Below, piece by piece: positions 1-6,296 of a DNA stretch of 14,098 nt (position 1 is the stretch's first letter; the number at the start of each line of letters is the position of its first letter). The notes under the pieces were generated by a model, which made no database searches, was not told where the DNA came from, and worked only from the letters and a program-made list of their open reading frames with translations. The DNA comes from DASYAN01 sp036501345 (GTDB taxonomy: Bacteria > Chloroflexota > Ktedonobacteria > Ktedonobacterales > Ktedonobacteraceae), in assembly GCA_036501345.1 (NCBI GenBank), contig DASYAN010000074.1:1-14098 (forward strand). Reading direction: 5' to 3'. A program made the translations under genes and the position numbers.

Positions 1-2
1 AT

Positions 3-455
3 ACGAACAACGATGCCAAACCACAGAGTAAGGCAATAGAGCGCAGGGAACCTCTCTTTAAGATACGCCACTTCGTCGGCATGATGATCTATCTCATTGG
101 AGCAGAGTTTATCCTGCCCTACGAGTTCGCCCTAGCACATCAGTTAGGCATTGACCACGCTTACCCAGTCACGATTTTCAACTTTACTATACCGCTTAGT
201 TCTGCATTGTTTTTGAATATTGCCACGCTGATTCTCTTCCTCTACGCTCTGGTGAAGCTAGATCTATTGCCTAACACGGCAAGTGCCAAACTCAGAGCCG
301 AGCAGAAAGCCAGGGAACAGCAAAGCAAGAACGGCCAGAATAGTGCCCCAGTGGTGAAAAGTGTTCCTCCACCAATGAAATTGGGCGTCAAGGGTCAGGA
401 TGATGATCTCTATCAGGCGTATCGTGCTAACCAGCGTCGTGAGAAGAAACGTTAG
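3..455 (+). CDS. C-terminal part of an unidentified membrane protein (5' end outside window)
   Basis: The reading frame is open from the left edge to the stop at 453-455. The first in-frame ATG is at 81, but it has no Shine-Dalgarno sequence before it, and no in-frame GTG or TTG lies upstream. I therefore read this as the 3' end of a longer gene. Counting from the Met at 81, two hydrophobic stretches are visible: residues about 1-19 and about 34-58 (FTIPLSSALFLNIATLILFL). They are followed by a polar, Lys/Arg/Gln-rich tail (about 65-124) ending RREKKR, which by the positive-inside rule is probably cytoplasmic. I do not recognise the family. It could be the last two helices of a multi-pass membrane protein, or a small two-TM protein if Met81 is the real start. 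Confidence 0.6.
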   Translation, partial: TNNDAKPQSKAIERREPLFKIRHFVGMMIYLIGAEFILPYEFALAHQLGIDHAYPVTIFNFTIPLSSALFLNIATLILFLYALVKLDLLPNTASAKLRAEQKAREQQSKNGQNSAPVVKSVPPPMKLGVKGQDDDLYQAYRANQRREKKR

Positions 456-561
456 TGTTTCGCTCTAAAGAGGCTGGTTAGCCACCTTGAAAGAGTCTCT
501 GTTGTATAATAGTAACTATGGTTTGTGCGAGGTGATGTCTATTCTGTACATAATAGCCCAC

Positions 562-590
562 TTGACAGCAGTATCATAGGTCTGTATAAT
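562..590 (+). promoter_or_regulatory. Consensus sigma70-type promoter of the aroF leader
   Basis: A perfect -35 box TTGACA (562-567) and a perfect -10 box TATAAT (585-590) are separated by exactly 17 bases. Transcription should start near 597, giving an untranslated leader of about 260 bases before aroF. A 6-bp hairpin, CTGAGG (601-606) with CCTCAG (618-623), sits almost at the predicted 5' end of the RNA. Such a strong promoter ahead of a leader ORF and a terminator fits a gene controlled mainly by attenuation, not by initiation. The other TATAAT at 505-510 has no acceptable -35 box. Confidence 0.85.
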
Positions 591-662
591 CTAAATATAC
601 CTGAGGAAGCAGAATAACCTCAGCGAGAAGTACAAGCGGGACAACGATTAGGAAAAGGTATA

Positions 663-737
663 ATGCATATTATGCTCAGCAACCAAACCAATATACAGCT
701 GAATAGCTTTTATTACTGGTTTAGCCCTCCAGCATGA
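663..737 (+). CDS. Aromatic-rich leader peptide of aroF (attenuator peptide)
   Basis: A 24-codon ORF starts at ATG 663. Its ribosome binding site AGGAAAAGG lies at 650-658. An in-frame ATG at 672 is a possible alternative start giving 21 codons, but it is spaced less well. Codons at 708-722 read TTT TAT TAC TGG TTT (Phe-Tyr-Tyr-Trp-Phe), followed by Ser-Pro-Pro-Ala and TGA (735-737). Five consecutive aromatic codons covering all three aromatic amino acids, just before hairpins, a terminator and a DAHP synthase gene, is the layout of a ribosome-mediated attenuator such as trpL or pheL. That function is inferred from arrangement and known biology; the ORF, its ribosome binding site and the codon run are seen directly. 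It is too short for standard gene callers. Confidence 0.8.
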   Translation: MHIMLSNQTNIQLNSFYYWFSPPA

Positions 738-785
738 TGGTGGGCCCTTTGGGCTGAGCAAAATTTGACCACCAGCATGCTGGAG
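673..785 (+). promoter_or_regulatory. Attenuator stem-loops overlapping the leader ORF
   Basis: The leader RNA can form several mutually exclusive pairings. Bases 727-743 pair with 769-785 in a 17-position stem with one mismatch (A737/G775); the left arm covers the last leader codons and the stop. Bases 673-680 (TGCTCAGC) pair perfectly with 753-760 (GCTGAGCA). Bases 744-747 pair with 751-754 (GCCC/GGGC, loop TTT), and AGCCC 723-727 can pair with GGGCT 751-755. A ribosome paused on the aromatic codons at 708-722 would cover the left arm of the long stem. The long stem ends exactly where the terminator stem begins (786), so the two could stack. I found no strong antiterminator pairing the left arm of the terminator, so the switching mechanism remains open. 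Confidence 0.65.
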
Positions 786-814
786 AAGCAGAGGAAAAAA
801 ACCTCTGCTTTTTT
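786..814 (+). terminator. Intrinsic terminator/attenuator before aroF
   Basis: A perfect 9-bp stem, AAGCAGAGG (786-794) with CCTCTGCTT (802-810), has an A7 loop and is followed directly by TTTT, with a T-rich run to 820. It lies between the leader ORF and aroF and has no upstream full-length gene closer than 330 bases. It therefore most likely acts as the conditional terminator of the aroF leader and not as the end of another gene. Confidence 0.85.
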
Positions 815-859
815 GTTTCTCTAAAAAGCTGGTAGGATTGTAATGAAAGGACTAATGTT

Positions 860-1927
860 ATGATTATCACCATTCATACCCAGGCAACGAGCGAAGAACG
901 TGCACAATTAATGGCTCTACTCTGTCGTATTACTGGCAGCCAGCATCCAATTACCACAACCGCGATGGGTATTCACGAGGTCATCGCCTTAGATGGACAA
1001 CAGATAGATACCGTCGCCTCCACCGCCCTTGAGCAACAGAGCGCCGTTGCTCGCCTCATCTCCCTAAAAACCCCCTATCAGCTTGTAAGCCGCGCATTTC
1101 AGACGGAGAGCACTAGCATTCTTATCGGAGAAACTCACGGAGCCAACCCCGTAAGCATAGGGGGCGAAGCAGACCCGGTTATCATGGCAGGCCCTTGTGC
1201 CGTCGAAAACCATCAACAGTTGCTCTCAACCGCACGAGCGGTCAAGAAAGCTGGAGCCACTGTCTTACGAGGAGGAGCATTCAAACCTCGTACCTCACCA
1301 TACCAGTTCCAGGGACTTGGTATTGAAGGATTACATCTGCTAGCAGAGGCACGCGAAGAGACCGGACTACCTATCATCACCGAAGTGATGGAACCAGCTA
1401 TGGTAGACGAGGTCGCCCAGCATGCAGACATCTTGCAAATTGGAGCACGCAATATGCAGAACTTCTCACTTTTGCGTGCTGCTGGGCAACACAGTAAGAA
1501 GCTGCCAGTACTACTCAAACGAGGATTGTCGGCCACGATTGACGAATGGCTACTAGCTGCCGAATACCTCGTAGCAGCAGGCAATCCCAACGTCATCCTC
1601 TGTGAACGGGGCATCCGTAGCTACGACCCCCAGACACGCAACGTCCTCGACCTGAGCTGTATCCCCCTTCTCCGTAACCTGACCCACCTACCCGTCGTTG
1701 TTGATCCTAGCCATGCCACCGGACGCCGAGAACTCGTACCACCTATGTCCCGTGCAGCTATCGCAGCCGAGGCCGACGGACTGATTATCGAAACCCACCT
1801 AGATCCAGATAAGGCCCTTTGTGATGGACGACAATCCATTACACCAGAACAATTAGAGAAGATTGTATATGAGACAAAAGCCGTGGCCTCAGTTGTGAAG
1901 AGAGAGTTGCAGGTATTAAATGTATGA
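860..1927 (+). CDS. aroF: 3-deoxy-7-phosphoheptulonate synthase (DAHP synthase, type I-beta)
   Basis: This enzyme condenses phosphoenolpyruvate and erythrose 4-phosphate to DAHP, the first step of the shikimate pathway to Phe, Tyr and Trp, in the cytoplasm. The 355-residue protein has an N-terminal ferredoxin-like regulatory domain (about 1-95), as in the Thermotoga-type enzyme, where it mediates Tyr/Phe feedback. The TIM-barrel catalytic domain follows. Visible signatures are AGPCAVE (Cys113), LRGGAFKPRTSPYQFQG (136-152), LLKRG (218-222), DPSHATG (His285), IIETH (Glu311) and CDG (Asp322). The Cys, His, Glu and Asp are the expected metal ligands, so it should be active. Length is normal for the N-extended I-beta class. 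Start: GAAAGGA at 845-851 lies 8 bases before ATG 860; another ATG at 855 is out of frame. Expression is probably set by the upstream attenuator. Confidence 0.96.
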   Translation: MIITIHTQATSEERAQLMALLCRITGSQHPITTTAMGIHEVIALDGQQIDTVASTALEQQSAVARLISLKTPYQLVSRAFQTESTSILIGETHGANPVSIGGEADPVIMAGPCAVENHQQLLSTARAVKKAGATVLRGGAFKPRTSPYQFQGLGIEGLHLLAEAREETGLPIITEVMEPAMVDEVAQHADILQIGARNMQNFSLLRAAGQHSKKLPVLLKRGLSATIDEWLLAAEYLVAAGNPNVILCERGIRSYDPQTRNVLDLSCIPLLRNLTHLPVVVDPSHATGRRELVPPMSRAAIAAEADGLIIETHLDPDKALCDGRQSITPEQLEKIVYETKAVASVVKRELQVLNV

Positions 1928-2021
1928 TAATATATGGAAAAATGCATAAAAAGGTGAAGTTTTGGAACACTCTGCTCAGCATATCATTCTGTCCATGAAG
2001 CAATTTTTCGAAAAAGCCATT

Positions 2022-2054
2022 AAAGGGGCAGTTCTTGACAGCATTGCCCCTTTT
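2022..2054 (+). terminator. Probable terminator of aroF
   Basis: A 9-bp perfect stem pairs AAAGGGGCA (2022-2030) with TGCCCCTTT (2045-2053) around a 14-base loop; the T-run is mostly in the right arm. It lies 95 bases after the aroF stop and before the promoter of the next gene. The rest of 1928-2184 contains no gene I can support. A 12-base palindrome TTTTTCGAAAAA (2004-2015) lies just upstream. Confidence 0.55.
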
Positions 2055-2161
2055 ACCAAACGGATTATGTGCGCTACTTCTGTGCACTGAGAAGGATATG
2101 ATAGATTTGTCGAGAGGAAATGGGCTAGTAGGCTGGTGGGACGGTGGTCTAAAGCTAGGGC

Positions 2162-2190
2162 TTTCCACGCTGCGATTTAGATGATATACT
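2162..2190 (+). promoter_or_regulatory. Possible promoter of the ANTAR regulator gene
   Basis: TTTCCA (2162-2167; 4 of 6 consensus positions) and TATACT (2185-2190; 5 of 6) are 17 bases apart and lie about 70 bases upstream of the ATG at 2260. The match is moderate and rests on sequence alone. Confidence 0.45.
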
Positions 2191-2259
2191 CTCTAATAAC
2201 AGAGGAAGAGTATTTCTCTACAAGGTTGGGATAATTCCTAAGGCTTTTGAGGAGGCACT

Positions 2260-2832
2260 ATGCCAACACGAATCATTATTGCAGACGATGAAGCCATTCA
2301 GCGCATGGATCTTCGGGATGTGCTGACCAAACAAGGCTACCTGGTAATTGGAGAAGCCGGAGATGGCCAGAGCGCCATTAATCTGGCACGGGAACTACGG
2401 CCAGATCTAGTAATCATGGATATCCGTATGCCCGACATGGATGGCATTACTGCCGCGGAAACTCTCACCCAAGAAAAAATTGCACCTGTCTTGCTGCTCA
2501 CAGCCTTTGGAGACCAGCAATTAGTAGAGAGAGCCAAAGAAGCTGGGGTGATCAACTATATCGTCAAACCTTTACGCGAGAGCGAGGTTGCCCCAGCAAT
2601 TGAGGTTACGCTGGCACGCTACAGCGCGTTCCGCGTTCTTGAAGACGAGGCAAAGTCGCTTGCCGACAAACTGGAGACTCGCAAGGTGGTCGAACGCGCC
2701 AAAGGGCTCCTGATGGAAAAACAAGGGCTTTCCGAGCAAGAAGCGTTCCGTAAGATTCAGAAGGCAAGTATGAACAACCGTAAATCCATGCGCGAGGTAG
2801 CCGAGGCTATCTTACTCACTAACGAGATGTGA
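2260..2832 (+). CDS. ANTAR-domain response regulator (AmiR/NasT/PdtaR type)
   Basis: This is a two-component response regulator whose output domain binds RNA, not DNA; family members prevent transcription termination by binding twin hexaloop hairpins in nascent leaders. The 190-residue protein has a receiver domain (about 3-120) with the acidic pair Asp9-Asp10, phosphoacceptor Asp54 in VIMDIRMPDMDG, Thr81 and Lys103-Pro104. An ANTAR domain follows at about 127-188, with the typical RKVVERAKGLLMEKQGLSEQ stretch at 141-160. All receiver residues are present, so it should be phosphorylatable. The Shine-Dalgarno AGGAGG (2250-2255) sits 4 bases before ATG 2260. No histidine kinase is in the window, so the partner (a PdtaS-like kinase in related systems) lies elsewhere. 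I see no convincing twin-hexaloop target in the flanking intergenic regions. Confidence 0.94.
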   Translation: MPTRIIIADDEAIQRMDLRDVLTKQGYLVIGEAGDGQSAINLARELRPDLVIMDIRMPDMDGITAAETLTQEKIAPVLLLTAFGDQQLVERAKEAGVINYIVKPLRESEVAPAIEVTLARYSAFRVLEDEAKSLADKLETRKVVERAKGLLMEKQGLSEQEAFRKIQKASMNNRKSMREVAEAILLTNEM

Positions 2833-2873
2833 GACAAGAACAAATGTGTGAGAAACTTTAACAATTGTCAAGA

Positions 2874-2911
2874 GACATTCACCCCTACAACCGATAACAG
2901 GGATGAATGTC
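2874..2911 (+). terminator. Hairpin after the ANTAR gene, probable terminator
   Basis: Bases 2874-2885 pair with 2900-2911 at 11 of 12 positions (one C/A mismatch), with a 14-base loop, followed by TGTTGTTTTG. It lies 40 bases after the ANTAR stop codon. The right arm includes the possible ATG at 2907 of the next gene and the AGGG before it, so that start would be buried in the stem. This argues for the downstream start at 2937. Confidence 0.6.
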
Positions 2912-2936
2912 CTGTTGTTTTGTAAAGAAAAAAAAG

Positions 2937-3836
2937 ATGTCTTTAGCGACTAGTATAGATAAAACCGTTATTGTCGTTGGCATTCGCTTTCGTCCAGCTG
3001 GTCGTATTTATTATTTTGACCCACAGGGCCAGACTTTCACAAACGGCCAGTATGCCATTGTAGAAACAGCACGCGGAGTCGAGGCAGGACGTGTCGTTAT
3101 AGCCTCAAAAAAGGTTGCGGAGAATGATCTCAGCGATCCTCTTAAACCTGTGCTGCATCTAGCTACAGAGGATGAGCTACGTACGATGCTCTCGTTTAAG
3201 AGTAAAGAGAAAGAAGCACTGGCACGCTGCCATGAGCGTGTCCTACAGCATAACCTTCCCATGAAGCTGGTCGAGGCTGAATATAACTTCGATGGCAATC
3301 GACTCACCTTCTACTTTACAGCTGATGAGCGCGTTGATTTCCGGGCACTGGTACGCGATCTGGCAGCGACCTTTCGCACGCGCATCGAGCTGCGGCAGAT
3401 CGGAGCCCGCGACCAAGCCAAGGTGCAAGGGGGTGTAGGTCCATGCGGCAAAACTCTTTGCTGTAGTTCATGGATCACCGACTTCGGCATCGTTTCGATT
3501 AAAATGGCAAAAGAGCAGGGTCTTCCGCTTAATCCTACAAAAATTTCCGGCGTCTGTGGTCGTCTGATGTGCTGCTTATCTTATGAAAACGATAACTATA
3601 TACAAGCAAAACAGCAGATGCCTCACATCGGCGCAATGCTTGACACTCCCAGCGGTACAGGCAAAGTCGTTGCAATCAATGTCCCACAAAACTCGGTCGA
3701 AGTTATGCTAGAGAGTGGCGCTACTATTCATGTACCTGTCAATATACAGGAGCAACCGAGTAGTGGAGGCACATGCTGTAGCACCAAGAAAGGCGGAGGC
3801 GGTTGTGGATCTTGCGGTATCAAGAAAAAACGATAA
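2937..3836 (+). CDS. PSP1-domain protein, RicT (YaaT) family
   Basis: In Bacillus subtilis, RicT (YaaT) forms the RicA-RicF-RicT complex that carries Fe-S clusters and helps RNase Y mature mRNAs, with effects on sporulation, competence and biofilm. This 299-residue protein shows the family core: VVGIRFRPAGRIYYFDP (13-29), GGVGPCGKTLCC (165-176) and GVCGRLMCC (205-213). These give Cys170, 175, 176, 207, 212 and 213, the probable cluster ligands. Homology to RicT begins around residue 11, so I chose ATG 2937 over the in-frame ATG at 2907. The latter would add MSCCFVKKKK and lies inside a hairpin, although an AGGG precedes it; the site before 2937 is only A-rich. An unusual Gly/Cys-rich tail (TCCSTKKGGGGCGSCG, 279-294) follows the PSP1 domain. 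No RicA or RicF partner gene is in the window. Confidence 0.9.
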   Translation: MSLATSIDKTVIVVGIRFRPAGRIYYFDPQGQTFTNGQYAIVETARGVEAGRVVIASKKVAENDLSDPLKPVLHLATEDELRTMLSFKSKEKEALARCHERVLQHNLPMKLVEAEYNFDGNRLTFYFTADERVDFRALVRDLAATFRTRIELRQIGARDQAKVQGGVGPCGKTLCCSSWITDFGIVSIKMAKEQGLPLNPTKISGVCGRLMCCLSYENDNYIQAKQQMPHIGAMLDTPSGTGKVVAINVPQNSVEVMLESGATIHVPVNIQEQPSSGGTCCSTKKGGGGCGSCGIKKKR

Positions 3837-3848
3837 AGTTCACGGAGA

Positions 3849-3942
3849 CACGGACATACTAAAGCAGGTTCATACGCTCTCACGCGCTAAAGCACCCGAT
3901 TTATCGGGCGAAAAGATAAGGACCCGATTTATCGCGTCCGTG
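3849..3942 (+). repeat. Paired hairpin repeat with ACCCGATTTATCG units
   Basis: A 13-base direct repeat, ACCCGATTTATCG, occurs at 3894-3906 and 3922-3934. Each copy is the core of a hairpin. The first is CCCGA-TTTA-TCGGG (3895-3908, perfect). The second is GGAC-C-CGA-TTTA-TCG-C-GTCC (3920-3939). A longer 7-bp pairing, CACGGAC (3849-3855) with GTCCGTG (3936-3942), could enclose both. The array fills the 130-base gap between the RicT and SPFH genes. It may be a REP-like dispersed repeat, a double operator or an RNA structure ahead of the SPFH gene; it lacks a T-run, so it is not a standard terminator. Confidence 0.7.
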
Positions 3943-3966
3943 GGTAGGAAGGAAGGTAGGTAATAC

Positions 3967-5478
3967 ATGTCGCCAGATAGGAAAGACTCAGAAGCTAGGT
4001 GGCACAATCCCACCAATGCAGACTGGAACCAATCTTCAGACCGGGCACCGTTAGAAGATGCGGAGGAGCTACCCGCTTCACCCGATCAACAACAGATGGA
4101 AGTCTTTCCCCGCACTTCTACTCCTCAAGAGCAAGTAGACAGCGAAGAAAATACCAACGCTTCTGCAGAGCCTGATGATCTCCGCCAAGAACTCTGGCAC
4201 GCTATCAGACTCATCATTATTCCGCTACTCTTTGCAGGTATCTCGTGTTTATTGGTGCTTCCATCTATCGCCATCGGGGACGCCCATTTCCCACCAGAAA
4301 CACTCTGGCCGATTGCTATTATCATCATCATCATCGCTCTTCTACAGGGAATAGCTGTCCACTATAGTAAGTCATTACCTGGCGTATGGATGTTATGCAC
4401 AGCAGGCGGCTTTGTACTCCTTTTGTCGATCAGTGTTTTTGCGCTTTTTGGGCCTGTACCGGGTGTTATTCTAGTGCTGGTATTACTCTTCCTCACTGGT
4501 TATATGCTGCGGCGCAGTATCGAGCCAGTGCCAGAGGGAGTGGTTGAGATCGTATTCGCCTTTGGCAAGTACTCCCGTACACTTGAGCCAGGTTTTAACC
4601 TGCTCTTTCCCTGGGAAAAGGTCATCAATCAAGTGAATGTGGAAGAGACACATTGGAACTGTCCGCCACAAAAAATTCAGCTATCGCGAGATGAGGACGT
4701 TATCCTGCGAGCATTAATCTCATACCAGGTTAGACCCCAGACAGCTCATCTAGCCGTAACTCAGGTCAAAAACTGGGAAGAGAGCCTGCGGGACACCTTC
4801 ATAGCTACATTGCAGACTGTCTCCACTGTCTTTACTCCAGACGATTTCCTAAACTGGCCCCAAGGCTTGAATGCATATCAGCAGCAACCTCATCATCCTG
4901 TCTCCGGCTCACCAGCAGATGACTTTGGCGAGAGCCCAGAACGTCGTGAGAGTATCAATGATTATTTGTGCCAATATATGCGTGCGAGGGTAGAGCTCTG
5001 GGGCATGCAGATCAACTGGGTCAGCATTCGCGATATTGAATTGGCACCCCACAGCCTTGCGATGATAGACACCAACACCATTAGTCAAACATCCGACGAG
5101 CAGCAAACCACACAGAGAAGTGTTCAACTACCAGTACAAGCTCCACAACTGGCCCAGGTACTCGTCCAGACAAATGGAACGACTGAACCTAAACAGGATA
5201 CAATAGCAACCTTGTTTGAGCAAGTCGAGCCAGCCAAACCAATACAAATACCTAAAGAAGAGATACTAGTCAAGGCCTACAAAGAAGTACAGAACGGAAA
5301 AATCACCGACCCAGAATCGATCCGTGCAATCGCAGCTACATTCGAGGCGGTGGCACGAGACGCTCAAACCTACGCGTCGGTCACCTTCGATGCAGAGCGT
5401 GCTGCCAAGAATTTATACGAGCAGGCTCGCAACTACGAAGAGCTCCAGACGATGGCTAAGACACCTCGACATGAATGA
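3967..5478 (+). CDS. SPFH/band-7 (prohibitin-like) membrane protein with four predicted TM segments
   Basis: SPFH proteins assemble into large membrane-anchored oligomers that organise membrane microdomains or shield proteases. The 503-residue protein starts with an acidic, Gln/Ser-rich cytosolic-type region (1-75). Four hydrophobic segments follow (about 78-100, 112-133, 138-160, 162-183). Then comes a band-7 domain (about 186-360) opening EPVPEGVVEIVFAFGKYSRT, with the characteristic EPGFNLLFPWEKV (207-219). The C-terminal part (about 425-500) is helical and Gln/Glu/Ala-rich, as expected for the oligomerisation region. The domain lies after the membrane segments, as usual, but four TMs is more than the single anchor of flotillin or HflK. 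AAGGTAGG (3953-3960) lies 6 bases before ATG 3967. A tandem ATC repeat (4321-4335) encodes Ile in the second TM. No NfeD-like partner or protease gene is adjacent. The exact role is unknown. Confidence 0.85.
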   Translation: MSPDRKDSEARWHNPTNADWNQSSDRAPLEDAEELPASPDQQQMEVFPRTSTPQEQVDSEENTNASAEPDDLRQELWHAIRLIIIPLLFAGISCLLVLPSIAIGDAHFPPETLWPIAIIIIIIALLQGIAVHYSKSLPGVWMLCTAGGFVLLLSISVFALFGPVPGVILVLVLLFLTGYMLRRSIEPVPEGVVEIVFAFGKYSRTLEPGFNLLFPWEKVINQVNVEETHWNCPPQKIQLSRDEDVILRALISYQVRPQTAHLAVTQVKNWEESLRDTFIATLQTVSTVFTPDDFLNWPQGLNAYQQQPHHPVSGSPADDFGESPERRESINDYLCQYMRARVELWGMQINWVSIRDIELAPHSLAMIDTNTISQTSDEQQTTQRSVQLPVQAPQLAQVLVQTNGTTEPKQDTIATLFEQVEPAKPIQIPKEEILVKAYKEVQNGKITDPESIRAIAATFEAVARDAQTYASVTFDAERAAKNLYEQARNYEELQTMAKTPRHE

Positions 5479-5502
5479 ACAAGGATTTTTGGGGGATAAG
5501 AG

Positions 5503-5531
5503 TGGAAACCTCTTGCGAAATGCGCTACAAT
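5503..5531 (+). promoter_or_regulatory. Possible promoter of yajQ
   Basis: TGGAAA (5503-5508; 4 of 6) and TACAAT (5526-5531; 5 of 6) are 17 bases apart and lie about 97 bases upstream of the yajQ start. This suggests that yajQ is transcribed separately from the SPFH gene, which ends at 5478. Confidence 0.4.
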
Positions 5532-5627
5532 GCCAGAGAAGGCATAGACGAATAGCAACGTCGGACACGTAGTGTATTCCTCTGCTAGCCAATGTGTACC
5601 AGAGAGAACACTGGAAAAGAGGGTTTT

Positions 5628-6122
5628 ATGGCAGGCGATTGTTCCTTTGATATCGTATCACAATTTGACGAACAAGAACTGGTCAATGCAATTGACCAGA
5701 CACGGCGCGAAATACAGACGCGTTATGACTTAAAAAACACAAAAACAGATATTGAGCATGAAAAAAATACTATTACGATTGTTACTGATAGCACGCTTAC
5801 ACTGAAAAGTGTACGTGATGTCCTTGAGAGCAAGGCAGTACGTCGCAATCTATCGCTCAAGATCTTCAAGCCGGGTAAAGAAGAGGATGCTGCTGGAAGC
5901 CGAGTTCGTCAGATCATCCAGTTGCAACAGGGTATCTCACAAGAACTGGGCAAGGAAATCGGCAAGTTTATTCGCGAAAGCCATCCTAAGGTGCGCACAC
6001 AGATCCAAGGCGATGCTGTACGTGTACTGGCAAAAAGCCGAGATGAACTGCAAACCGTCATTACCAGCATCAAAGAAAAGGATTATGCAGTACCGCTCCA
6101 GTTTATCAACTATCGTAGCTAA
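5628..6122 (+). CDS. yajQ: YajQ family nucleotide-binding protein (DUF520)
   Basis: YajQ proteins are small cytosolic proteins with two RNP-like folds. Members in Xanthomonas and Pseudomonas bind cyclic di-GMP and act through a transcription-factor partner; others bind nucleotides or RNA. The 164-residue protein matches the usual length of about 163. Conserved stretches are SFDIVSQFDEQELVNAIDQT (6-25), TRYDLKNTKTDIE (32-44), the middle IFKPGKEEDA region, and SHPKVRTQIQGDAVRV followed by LQTVI and DYAVPLQFINYR at the C-terminus. I chose ATG 5628, with AAAAGAGGG (5615-5623) ahead of it, because the family begins at or near SFDIVS. The in-frame ATG at 5592 would add 12 non-homologous residues. 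Whether it binds c-di-GMP here is not shown. Confidence 0.95.
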   Translation: MAGDCSFDIVSQFDEQELVNAIDQTRREIQTRYDLKNTKTDIEHEKNTITIVTDSTLTLKSVRDVLESKAVRRNLSLKIFKPGKEEDAAGSRVRQIIQLQQGISQELGKEIGKFIRESHPKVRTQIQGDAVRVLAKSRDELQTVITSIKEKDYAVPLQFINYRS

Positions 6123-6168
6123 TAGGATACCAACAAGAGCCAAGAGGTACTTTAGTACCAAAGTAAGC

Positions 6169-6187
6169 ATCCCTCTAAGGGATTTAT
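6169..6187 (+). terminator. Hairpins after yajQ, possible weak terminator
   Basis: ATCCCT (6169-6174) and AGGGAT (6178-6183) form a perfect 6-bp stem with a 3-base loop, followed by TTAT. A second perfect hairpin, GGTAC-TTTA-GTACC, lies 10 bases upstream (6146-6159). The T-run is short, so termination is uncertain. Confidence 0.45.
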
Positions 6188-6296
6188 AGTACCCTTATTG
6201 CTGACCAAGCCTACGGCATAACTGGCTACAACGCAATTACATATTCGTGCCATCGCGTTGTACTAGTGTGCGCGTATTCAAGAAAGTGAACCTTTC

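Noticed and set aside
505..510. A second TATAAT box upstream of the aroF leader
   Set aside because: TTGAAA at 487-492 is only 12 bases away and no suitable -35 box exists at 16-18 bases.
562..572. TTGACAGCAGT shared between the aroF promoter and the integrase end (11680-11690) as a possible att pair
   Set aside because: The match is only 11 bases, the copies lie 11 kb apart, and one is explained as a consensus -35 box; the intervening genes are housekeeping, not an element.
1839..2168. Minus-strand 109-codon open frame overlapping the aroF end
   Set aside because: Overlaps the well-supported aroF coding strand, has no ribosome binding site and no family resemblance; the probable aroF terminator lies inside it.
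4318..4335. Tandem ATC repeat in the SPFH gene as a phase-variation tract
   Set aside because: It is an in-frame trinucleotide repeat inside a TM segment; changes in copy number would not switch the frame, and a run of Ile is normal there.
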